This document shows positions 7,727 through 14,883 of a DNA stretch of 24,955 nt, in pieces. Source of the stretch: Bacteroidales bacterium UBA4070 (GTDB lineage: Bacteria; Bacteroidota; Bacteroidia; Bacteroidales; VadinHA17); assembly GCA_002383485.1 (NCBI GenBank), contig DFYY01000023.1:1-24955 (forward strand), in the 5' to 3' direction. Within the stretch, counting starts at the first letter, position 1. The number at the start of each line of letters is the position of its first letter. The notes under the pieces were generated by a model. That model searched no databases. It saw only the letters and a program-made list of their open reading frames with translations, and was not told where the DNA came from. Made by a program: the position numbers and the translations under genes.

Positions 7727-8389
7727 ATGAGAAATGCATTCTTCAATCTGACTGCAGTAATGATTATTAATTTAATGATCACACCTAATATGCTCAAAGC
7801 ACAGGATATAGCATTGCCGGCACCGTCCAGAAAGGGCGGCAAACCGTTAATGGAGGCCCTTGATGCAAGGGGCTCAGCAAGGGAATTCTCGGAAAGGGAT
7901 CTTACCAATCAGCAGCTCTCAGATATTCTCTGGGCAGCCTGGGGCATCAATCGCGAGGCAGACGGCAAGCGCACCGCTCCGTCATCGCACAACCGGCAGG
8001 AGATGGATGTTTATGTGACCTTGAAGAGCGGGCTCTACATTTACGATGCTGCGGGAAACACTCTGAAACAGGTGCATGACAGGGATATACGAGCCCTGAC
8101 AGGCACTCAGGATTTCCCCGCCACGGCGCCGGTCAATCTTATTTATGTTGCAGACCTAACCAAAAGGGGCCTTAGGGAAGGGCAGCAGGTCACGGACACC
8201 GATCAGCTGTCTTCATGGGCCAACACCGGCTTCATGGCACAGAATGTATACCTCTGGTGCGCCTCGGAAGGGATGTCATGCGTCATAAGAGCCATGGTTC
8301 CACGCAACACGCTGGCACCGGAGATGGGACTGAGGCCGCTGCAGGTGATAATACTTGCACAGACGGTCGGGTTCCCGGCTGAGGAATAA
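7727..8389 (+). CDS. Exported nitroreductase-like (SagB-type) protein
   Basis: The protein matches the FMN-dependent nitroreductase family, close to the SagB-like branch. It has RGSAREFSERDLTNQQLSDI, then LWAAWGINR, then RTAPSSHNRQ, which together form the FMN-binding front of the fold. The C-terminal half carries WANTGFMAQNVYLWCASEGM and the closing strand LQVIILAQTVGFP. A signal peptide is visible at residues 1-25 (hydrophobic run, then LKAQ), so the enzyme is probably periplasmic. The length of 220 residues suits a secreted single-domain member. Its natural substrate is unknown. It is transcribed divergently from the sugar kinase and converges on the tandem aldolase gene. The family call is good; no role can be given from the context. 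Confidence 0.82.
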   Translation: MRNAFFNLTAVMIINLMITPNMLKAQDIALPAPSRKGGKPLMEALDARGSAREFSERDLTNQQLSDILWAAWGINREADGKRTAPSSHNRQEMDVYVTLKSGLYIYDAAGNTLKQVHDRDIRALTGTQDFPATAPVNLIYVADLTKRGLREGQQVTDTDQLSSWANTGFMAQNVYLWCASEGMSCVIRAMVPRNTLAPEMGLRPLQVIILAQTVGFPAEE

Positions 8390-8430
8390 CAGGATCATCA
8401 TCATCACGGCTGCCTCTCACGTGTATGATG

Positions 8431-8447
8431 GCCGGCATCTGGCCGGC
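8431..8447. terminator. Possible bidirectional hairpin between convergent genes
   Basis: GCCGGC at 8431-8436 can pair with GCCGGC at 8442-8447 across a 5-base loop. It sits in the 65-base gap between the convergent nitroreductase and aldolase genes. No T-run follows on either side, so termination is only suggested by position. Confidence 0.35.
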
Positions 8448-8454
8448 AGACCTG

Positions 8455-9849
8455 TTATTCCGTTATTCCGAACACCCTTCGAAGCTCACTGATATCCTGG
8501 CCGCTGACAGGTTTGACTGAGCCCAGAGACTGTCCGGTGATCAGTGACCTGGCGGTCATCTCTGCCACCTCGAGGCGGTCGAATGCCTGGAGAAGGCTTT
8601 CTCCGGTCACCAATACCGAATCATTGCTTATCAGTACAGCCGGGGAGCCTGCAGCAAGTTTTCCGAAGATCTCCTCATTGTCCGGCGCAAGTGCCGCTGA
8701 GGAAACTACCGGCATCTCCCGCAGCAAGAGCCAGCTCTCCGGAATTATCCTTACGTCAATCTCCCTTCCTGTCACCGCGAAGGCCATCAGGTTAGGCGGC
8801 TGGGCCATGATCACCGCTTTTACGGAAGGAAACCTGCGATAGATCTCAGACATCAGCCATTCATTTTCCGTGCAGCCGTTCCTGCCTGTCCCGGTTTCGC
8901 CGCCAGCAATAGTGCTGTTGCCAGTTGTGTCTCGGTATCTGACCATTTCAACATCCAGACTGGTGAGCTCACACCTCAGAATATCCTTCGGAGTTATCAG
9001 ATAACCGTTTTCTCCGCTTCTCGCAGAAAGCGTCCCGCAACAGCCATACATGAGTCCCCTGCTGCATGCCCGCGCTGCCAAACGGCAAATCTCGTCAGCC
9101 TGGTATTCCTCGCCGGGAGTCATTGCATTACCTCCTGCTCCTGAAATCATATCAAGACCGGTAAGGTGTGCATGACTGCCCGCTGGCTGGCCGGATCGAT
9201 TTTCACGAATGTATTCAGGTATCACAATCTCTCCCAGGAATCCTGCAGCATGAATCGCACCGGCACAGCATTCAAGAACCTCCAGGCGTGCCAGGGTTTC
9301 TGCAAGGTCCTTGCCTCCCGCTACTACAGCATGATTTTCCATTATTACTGCATCATGGCCCTTCCTGAACTCCGAAGCCACCATCTCTCCCATGGTCAGG
9401 CTACCCGGTATAGCATACTTCGCATACCCGACCGACCCGCATATCTCCCGCCAGCTGCTCACCACCGATGTATCAGGCACGCGGTGCACAATGCTGAAAG
9501 AGGTAAGTACCGGCGGGTGGGCATGGATGAGCGCCCTGATGTCAGGCCTTGCTTTATAGACCTCGCGGTGCAGCGGATATTCCATCGATGGTTTGAGCAG
9601 CCCCTCAACTGTTCCGTCAGGAGCAACGCATACCGCATCATCGGGCTTCATCGATCCCTTGTCAGTGCCGGAGGGGGTGATCCATATATTGCCAAGCCCG
9701 TCAATTACAGACAAATTTCCACCGGAGGTGGTCGTCATCCCGTGCCTGTATATATGATCCATGTAATGAGCCAGTTCCCTCCCTATACGGTCCGGCGTGT
9801 CCCATAGTTCGGGATGCCTGAAATCAGTGCCATTATCCTCGATTGTCAC
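8455..9849 (-). CDS. Tandem class II aldolase/adducin-domain protein
   Basis: The protein has two class II aldolase/adducin domains in tandem. The first (about residues 10-220) keeps the expected zinc site: HAHPP with H109 and H111, ENHAVV with H173, and the catalytic acid E90 in PSMEYPLH. Such domains cleave or epimerise sugar phosphates (fuculose- or ribulose-phosphate type). The second (about residues 250-440) aligns in outline (ADEICRLAARACSRGLMYGC, then YLITPKDI) but has AQPP in place of HAHPP and ISNDSV in place of ENHAVV, so it cannot bind zinc the same way. The frame stays open to 10059, but that would run through the divergent gene. GTG 9849 is chosen because it leaves an 80-base intergenic region. 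The product is 464 residues against about 215 for single-domain members. The substrate is unknown. Confidence 0.78.
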   Translation of the reverse strand: MTIEDNGTDFRHPELWDTPDRIGRELAHYMDHIYRHGMTTTSGGNLSVIDGLGNIWITPSGTDKGSMKPDDAVCVAPDGTVEGLLKPSMEYPLHREVYKARPDIRALIHAHPPVLTSFSIVHRVPDTSVVSSWREICGSVGYAKYAIPGSLTMGEMVASEFRKGHDAVIMENHAVVAGGKDLAETLARLEVLECCAGAIHAAGFLGEIVIPEYIRENRSGQPAGSHAHLTGLDMISGAGGNAMTPGEEYQADEICRLAARACSRGLMYGCCGTLSARSGENGYLITPKDILRCELTSLDVEMVRYRDTTGNSTIAGGETGTGRNGCTENEWLMSEIYRRFPSVKAVIMAQPPNLMAFAVTGREIDVRIIPESWLLLREMPVVSSAALAPDNEEIFGKLAAGSPAVLISNDSVLVTGESLLQAFDRLEVAEMTARSLITGQSLGSVKPVSGQDISELRRVFGITE

Positions 9850-9875
9850 AATGCTGGAAGTATTTTGTTTAATTT

Positions 9876-9890
9876 GGAGAAGTTTTCTCC
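9876..9890. promoter_or_regulatory. Perfect inverted repeat in a divergent intergenic region
   Basis: GGAGAA and TTCTCC flank a GTT loop, giving a perfect 6-bp dyad. It lies in the 80-base gap between the divergent aldolase and lipoate ligase-like genes, where an operator could act on both. It could also be a chance palindrome. Confidence 0.25.
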
Positions 9891-9929
9891 TGAACGCGAG
9901 ATAAAGATAGTAAGAAGATCTCTCTCCAC

Positions 9930-10562
9930 ATGGCGGTGACACTCTCTGAATATGACCTTCCCGATGCCTTCCTCTTCCGGGAAGGTACCACAGGGTACCT
10001 CGTCTGGCAGCCGGAAGAACCAGTAATCGTGCTTGGCCAGTCGAACAGCATTGAATCATCTCTTTATTCAGACGCCGTAGCGAAGGACGGTCTGCGTGTC
10101 ACGAAGCGACCGACGGGAGGAGAGACTGTCATTCTGACCCCTGCCACTATCGCCTTCACCGTTGCGAAGAGGTTTCCGGTGATGATCCCTTTCAGGGACT
10201 ATTTCAGGATGGTAAACAGTGCTGTTGTTGCCGGCCTGGAAGAGCTGGGCGTAAACCGCCTGGGTTCAAGAGGTATTTCGGACATAACCATTGGAGACCG
10301 CAAGATTCTCGGGTCATCAATGAGGAAGGTTCACGACAAGCTGGTGTACCACGCGGTGCTCAACATTGGGGAGGATCCGGAAATCTTCGGCAGGTACCTG
10401 AGGCATCCCCGGCGTGAGCCCGATTACCGTGCCGGCAGAAGCCACCGTGAGTTTGTTACTTCAATGGCCGGCGAAGGTTACCGCTTCACAGCCAAAGAAG
10501 TGATGAAAATAGTTGAGCACAGGCTGGCAGAACTAATGGTCTACAGCCCGACGGTCAGATAA
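9930..10562 (+). CDS. Lipoate-protein ligase A-like protein, short form
   Basis: The protein has the biotin/lipoyl ligase (BPL_LplA_LipB) catalytic fold, which transfers lipoyl or octanoyl groups to lipoyl-domain lysines. Key segments are PVIVLGQSNSIE near residue 35, the substrate loop KRPTGGETVI (R60-E65), and IGDRKILGSSMRK with the conserved lysine at K125. YHAVLNIGEDPE follows. Full LplA is about 340 residues and has a C-terminal accessory domain, which is missing here at 210 residues. That is also the case for octanoyltransferase-type and split ligases. The usual histidine after the GGG loop is not present. The 3' end overlaps murB tail to tail by 8 bases. The fold is clear, but whether it activates lipoate or transfers octanoyl groups cannot be decided. 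Confidence 0.75.
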   Translation: MAVTLSEYDLPDAFLFREGTTGYLVWQPEEPVIVLGQSNSIESSLYSDAVAKDGLRVTKRPTGGETVILTPATIAFTVAKRFPVMIPFRDYFRMVNSAVVAGLEELGVNRLGSRGISDITIGDRKILGSSMRKVHDKLVYHAVLNIGEDPEIFGRYLRHPRREPDYRAGRSHREFVTSMAGEGYRFTAKEVMKIVEHRLAELMVYSPTVR

Positions 10563-11586
10563 CATTTACCTCCTTCTCAAGATTGATTTCGAACATTAAG
10601 TAGACTGATTCCGTGATTCTGTCTGACAGGTCAAGGATTTCCCTTCCTGTAGCATTGCCATAATTGACCAGTATCAGCGATTGCCTCTCATAGCACCCGA
10701 CGTTGCCGGACCTGTAACCTTTCCATCCGGCCTTCTCTATAAGCCACCCGGCAGGTATCTTGTAAAGATCTCCCTGCCTGTGTGCCGGAATCCCGGGATG
10801 ATCTCCCTTCAGTCTCAGCCAGACTGCCTCACTGACTGTAGGATTCTTGAAGAAACTCCCGGCATTTCCAAGCAATGCAGGATCGGGCAGTTTCGACCGC
10901 CGGATAGCTGTCACTGCCTCTGCTATGTCGCTTGCTGAAGGATTACTGATACCCCTTTTATCCAGCTCCTCCCTGACGCCGCTGTACTCAAGCCTGGGCT
11001 CTGCTCTTTTTGAAAGCCTGAATATCACCGAACAGATCAGGGCTTTATTTTTCAGGCTGCGTTTGAAGATACTGTCCCGGTATCCGAACCCGCAATCGCT
11101 GTTCTCCAGCACCAACCACTGCCCCGTCTCCAGGTTAAATGCAGTGACCCTGACAATCACATCGGCAGCCTCAACGCCATAGGCTCCGATATTCTGTACC
11201 GGAGCAGCACCAGCAGTTCCCGGGATAAGGGCCAGGTTCTCAATGCCCCACCAACCCCTGCTGACGGCATAATCAACTAGGTCATTCCATATCACCCCGG
11301 CTCCCGCCTCAACAATAACAGAAGAATCATCCTCCTCAATGATCCTTATTCCTCCAATCTCATTCTTAATAACAATACCTTCATAATCGCCTGTAAAAAG
11401 GATATTGCTGCCCTGACCCAGCACAAGGATCCTTTTCAGGTTACCTGACATCTCCCTGAGACCGGGAATTTCCATAAAGTTATCCAGATCAGCCAGTTGA
11501 TTCAGATAAAACAAATAAGAAGCGCTGACATCAACGCCAAAAGTGTTATACGGCAGGAGACTGACATTTGTATGAAGGCGGATCAT
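10555..11586 (-). CDS. murB: UDP-N-acetylenolpyruvoylglucosamine reductase
   Basis: MurB reduces UDP-GlcNAc-enolpyruvate to UDP-MurNAc with NADPH and FAD, the second committed step of peptidoglycan precursor synthesis. The FAD-binding part shows LVLGQGSNILF and IPGTAGAAPVQNIGAYG. YRDSIFK contains the tyrosine that marks type I enzymes. GNAGSFFKNP carries the proton donor serine, S244. IPAGWLIEKAGWKG and a C-terminal LILVNYGNATG complete the pattern. At 343 residues it matches the E. coli-type length (342). The start ATG 11586 gives MIRLHTNVSLLPYNTFGV, which contains the usual N-terminal NTF motif. It is divergent from murA, which makes its substrate, across an 87-base gap. The assignment is secure. 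Confidence 0.96.
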   Translation of the reverse strand: MIRLHTNVSLLPYNTFGVDVSASYLFYLNQLADLDNFMEIPGLREMSGNLKRILVLGQGSNILFTGDYEGIVIKNEIGGIRIIEEDDSSVIVEAGAGVIWNDLVDYAVSRGWWGIENLALIPGTAGAAPVQNIGAYGVEAADVIVRVTAFNLETGQWLVLENSDCGFGYRDSIFKRSLKNKALICSVIFRLSKRAEPRLEYSGVREELDKRGISNPSASDIAEAVTAIRRSKLPDPALLGNAGSFFKNPTVSEAVWLRLKGDHPGIPAHRQGDLYKIPAGWLIEKAGWKGYRSGNVGCYERQSLILVNYGNATGREILDLSDRITESVYLMFEINLEKEVNVI

Positions 11587-11631
11587 GCAGGCAATAATAA
11601 AGATTTTTATCCGGCCAGGGAAATCATTTCT

Positions 11632-11639
11632 TAGATTTG
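11632..11639 (+). promoter_or_regulatory. Putative -7 box of murA
   Basis: These bases read TAGATTTG, a full match to the Bacteroidota -7 consensus TAnnTTTG. Transcription would start near 11646, giving a leader of about 28 bases before the murA ATG. The -33 region is only T-rich (11604-11608), so support is partial. Confidence 0.4.
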
Positions 11640-11673
11640 CTGATCAAAGAAGTCTCTTTTTAAAAAAGTATAA

Positions 11674-12984
11674 ATGAAATCCTTTGAAATTACCGGAGGC
11701 CGTAAGCTGAGCGGTGAGATAACCCCCCAGGGAGCCAAGAACGAAGCCCTTCAGGTGCTGTGTGCCGTTCTGCTGACCCGGGAAGAGATAACCATCTCAA
11801 ATATTCCCGATATAAGTGATGTAAGGCTGCTTATTGAGATGCTGGAGGAGTTGGGAGTGCAGGTTAAACGAATCAGTGCCGATACCTACAGCTTCAAGGC
11901 TGAAGAGGTTAAAACCGAAAAAATGCATGAAGTCTCTTTCCTGGATAAGGCGAGGATGCTCAGGGGATCAGTCATGCTGGCCGGGCCGATGCTCTCGAGA
12001 TTCAAAAGAACGGTACTGCCGAGACCCGGAGGTGACAAGATCGGCAGAAGAAGAATGGACACCCATATTGTCGGCCTGCAGAAGCTGGGGGTCGAAGCTG
12101 ATTACGACAGCTCCAGGGGATACTATGTTTTGTCCGCCGGGAAGCTCAGAGGCGCTGACATCCTCCTTGACGAGCCGTCCGTAACCGGTACGGCAAACAT
12201 CCTGATGGCAGCCGTCATGGCCGAGGGTGAGACAACAATTTACAATGCTGCCTGCGAGCCATACATCCAGCAGCTGTGCACCATGCTGAACAGTATGGGT
12301 GCCAGGATCAGCGGCATTAAGTCCAACCTGCTGACCATCAATGGCGTAAAATCACTGAACGGGTGCCGTCACACGCTTCTCCCTGACATGATCGAGGTCG
12401 GTTCCTTCCTCGGCCTGGCGGCAATGACCGGATCATCAATCAGAATAAATAATGCAGGCATACCTCACCTGGGAATAATTCCTGACAGATTCAGACAGCT
12501 AGGCATAAATTTTAATATTGAAGGAGATGATATCATTGTGCCAGAACAGGAGACCTACGAGATACAAAATGATCTTGATGGTTCCATACTGACAATTTAT
12601 GATCACCCCTGGCCCGGGCTGACACCAGACCTGATAAGTGTAATGCTTGTTGTGGCCGTACAGGCCAGGGGGAGTGTAGTCATTCATCAGAAGATGTTTG
12701 AAAGTCGGTTGTTTTTTGTCGACAAACTCATTGACATGGGTGCGCGGATTGTACTGTGTGATCCGCACCGTGCAACTGTCATCGGTCTTGAACGCCGTCA
12801 CCAGCTCAGGGGAATAACAATGTCAAGTCCTGACATAAGGGCCGGCATGGCACTGCTTATTGCCTCGCTCAGTGCTGAAGGCAAAAGCCTTATACACAAT
12901 ATTGATCAGATAGACCGCGGCTACCAGGATCTGGACAGCAGGCTCAACAGTCTTGGGGCAATGATAAAAAGGATTGACTCTTAG
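11674..12984 (+). CDS. murA: UDP-N-acetylglucosamine 1-carboxyvinyltransferase with Asp at the catalytic Cys position
   Basis: MurA transfers enolpyruvate from phosphoenolpyruvate to UDP-GlcNAc, the first committed step of peptidoglycan synthesis in the cytoplasm. The start has GAKNEALQVLCAVLL, with the conserved K22 and N23. The loop region is LPRPGGDKIGRRRMDTH. In E. coli this loop carries Cys115, the fosfomycin target; here the position is Asp121. Enzymes with Asp at this site, as in mycobacteria and chlamydiae, are active and insensitive to fosfomycin. The rest of the inside-out alpha/beta barrel is intact, including EVGSFLGLAAMTGS and the closing RGYQDLDSRLNSLGA. The length of 436 residues is normal (419-435). 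It is divergent from murB and converges on the amidase gene 12 bases away. Confidence 0.96.
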   Translation: MKSFEITGGRKLSGEITPQGAKNEALQVLCAVLLTREEITISNIPDISDVRLLIEMLEELGVQVKRISADTYSFKAEEVKTEKMHEVSFLDKARMLRGSVMLAGPMLSRFKRTVLPRPGGDKIGRRRMDTHIVGLQKLGVEADYDSSRGYYVLSAGKLRGADILLDEPSVTGTANILMAAVMAEGETTIYNAACEPYIQQLCTMLNSMGARISGIKSNLLTINGVKSLNGCRHTLLPDMIEVGSFLGLAAMTGSSIRINNAGIPHLGIIPDRFRQLGINFNIEGDDIIVPEQETYEIQNDLDGSILTIYDHPWPGLTPDLISVMLVVAVQARGSVVIHQKMFESRLFFVDKLIDMGARIVLCDPHRATVIGLERRHQLRGITMSSPDIRAGMALLIASLSAEGKSLIHNIDQIDRGYQDLDSRLNSLGAMIKRIDS

Positions 12985-12996
12985 TAGTGTCAGCCT

Positions 12997-14883
12997 TTAC
13001 TGGATGACATACTTAAGGTAATCCACAATCCCCTCACATATTTTCACCGCCATCTGCTGGCGGAAGTCAGGATCAGCCAGTTTCTCCTCGTCTTCAGCAT
13101 GGGTCATGAAGGCCTGTTCAACCAGTACAGCAGGCATCTGTGTTGCCCTAGTGACCGTATAGTTGAATGACCCTACCACCCCAAACTCACCGAGCCCTGT
13201 CTCAAGCAACCTGTCATAGATTGTCTGTGCCAGCGGCGCCCAGAATGGATTGTGCCAGTAGGTGCTGGTGCCTGCCACGGAGAGATAACCCCTGCCGCCG
13301 GCATTTGCATGAATGCTTATAAGCATATCGGCACCGGCCTTAATGGCGATGTCACGCTTCTCAATAAGCGTCATGTCCCTGTCTGTATCCCTGACCAGCA
13401 CAACCTCTGCGCCCATCCCGGCACAGAGTTCACCCAACCTGAAGGAGAGATCCAGATTGATATCCTTTTCAACCAGTCCTGATAACCCTATGGCTCCCGT
13501 ATTGGAACCACCATGCCCTGCCTCGATTGCAATCTTCAGTCCCGCCAGCGGTTTCTCTCCGTTCAGGTCGAACATTGGTGCATACCTGACATTCAGCACC
13601 AGGCTTCTTCCCGCCGGCCTGATGTCATAACCCCATATCTTTTCGCTTTTGAGATTCACATACACCCTGAACGTCTCCGGCGTGCTCTGCTCCCACGTGA
13701 GCTTGTCAATCATACGGCATCCTGTCCTGTGACTCACCCAGGTGGCGGCCGATTCAACTCCGAACAGTGTGATCACCAGCCTCTTGCCGTCCGGATCGGG
13801 ATTAACCTCATAGGGAACAGGCTCAAGGTAAGGTATAGAGACCACATCTGCCCTGGCCGAGGGGCCGCATGACATGCTCGTAACACTGTAAAGGGGCTGC
13901 ACACGACCACCTGCCATCACCTCAACATCATCCTCGCTGATGAATCCGGTCTCGGTGTTGTTCAGCCTGATCCTGTAGTTGCTGCCAATCTTACCGCTTG
14001 CCTTGAGGATCACCCCGGGACCGAGCTCAGACCTGACCGGTCCGCCCAGTCGCGGTGCTCCAAGATTGTAAACCAGCCTGGAATAGTCATTTTTTACATG
14101 TAACAGCGGATAATCCTCGGGATTCCTGACGGTGACACTCCTAGTGAAATCCGGCCTGTAGACAGCCTTTACCGGTGCTCCGGCAGACGGCGCCAACCTG
14201 ACACTGAGGGTATGCTCAACGCCTTTTGCGAAGCCACGCACCGGAATCTCAGCACGATAAATGCTGTAGTCGTCAAAGTCCTCACGTCTGCACTTCAGGC
14301 TCTTCCTTCCGGGCTTTATATTGATCCAGGCCTCCTGACCCTTCGAGGCGCGGAAGCTGACCCTGACCACATCATCCGGCAGCAGTTCCAGGTCAGACGC
14401 CGGCTCAAATGACCGTCTTTCCAACCATAACGGGAACGGCTGCCTGGTCATATCACGCTTTTCATAAACGAGAGCATATTCGCAGACAGCTTTCCGGCCG
14501 TCCGGATAGACCGCTTCAGCCGTAACCTTATTCACTCCCTCATTAAATGGTATGGTAGCAAAGAATATCCCTGTTTTGTACTGTTTCACTTCCTGCCTGT
14601 TTATACTTACAGTGGCAGGATACTCACTCTTGCACAGGACGTCGAACTGTGGCTGGTACGTCACCTGCTCCGGAAGCCTGAGGAACCTGACCCACGGTGA
14701 ATTGCTCTCAATGCTGTCACAGCGGCATGGTATGGCTGCAAGTTTTTCCGCAGCGGCTGCCGCTGCCACATCGGCAGCCGCAACAGCAGGGTCCGTTGCA
14801 GCAGTTTCAGCAGACTTCCTGGTTATACTGCATCCGGCCAGCACGGCCAGTGCAATAACTAAAATTAAGGTATTTCCTTTCAT
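12997..14883 (-). CDS. N-acetylmuramoyl-L-alanine amidase (Amidase_3) lipoprotein
   Basis: The enzyme cuts the amide bond between MurNAc and L-Ala, removing stem peptides from peptidoglycan. The catalytic Amidase_3 domain is C-terminal (from about residue 450). Its zinc ligands are visible: H457 in EAGHGG, E472 in VEKDIN and H525 in SIHANAG, with catalytic E589 in LVEQAFM. The N-terminus is a lipoprotein signal, LVIALAVLAGC, followed by an alanine-rich linker (about residues 25-50). Two beta-rich regions precede the catalytic domain: an SH3-like one near 270-320 and an AMIN-like one near 345-440. At 628 residues it is much longer than simple amidases. Its ATG overlaps the stop of the upstream GHL10-NamZ gene as ATGA, so translation is probably coupled. 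Membrane anchoring places it in the periplasm. Confidence 0.92.
   Translation of the reverse strand: MKGNTLILVIALAVLAGCSITRKSAETAATDPAVAAADVAAAAAAEKLAAIPCRCDSIESNSPWVRFLRLPEQVTYQPQFDVLCKSEYPATVSINRQEVKQYKTGIFFATIPFNEGVNKVTAEAVYPDGRKAVCEYALVYEKRDMTRQPFPLWLERRSFEPASDLELLPDDVVRVSFRASKGQEAWINIKPGRKSLKCRREDFDDYSIYRAEIPVRGFAKGVEHTLSVRLAPSAGAPVKAVYRPDFTRSVTVRNPEDYPLLHVKNDYSRLVYNLGAPRLGGPVRSELGPGVILKASGKIGSNYRIRLNNTETGFISEDDVEVMAGGRVQPLYSVTSMSCGPSARADVVSIPYLEPVPYEVNPDPDGKRLVITLFGVESAATWVSHRTGCRMIDKLTWEQSTPETFRVYVNLKSEKIWGYDIRPAGRSLVLNVRYAPMFDLNGEKPLAGLKIAIEAGHGGSNTGAIGLSGLVEKDINLDLSFRLGELCAGMGAEVVLVRDTDRDMTLIEKRDIAIKAGADMLISIHANAGGRGYLSVAGTSTYWHNPFWAPLAQTIYDRLLETGLGEFGVVGSFNYTVTRATQMPAVLVEQAFMTHAEDEEKLADPDFRQQMAVKICEGIVDYLKYVIQ

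Noticed and set aside
9166..9807. A 213-codon plus-strand open frame opposite the tandem aldolase.
   Set aside because: Its composition is irregular, it shows no domain, and the aldolase on the other strand keeps its active-site motifs through the same bases.
9850..10059. N-terminal extension of the tandem aldolase to an ATG at 10059.
   Set aside because: It would overlap 130 bases of the divergent lipoate ligase-like gene, and the extra residues look like non-coding translation (Arg- and Cys-rich, no domain).
14735..14810. Alanine-rich repeat near the start of the amidase as a possible functional repeat.
   Set aside because: It is a low-complexity linker just after a lipoprotein signal, common in such proteins.
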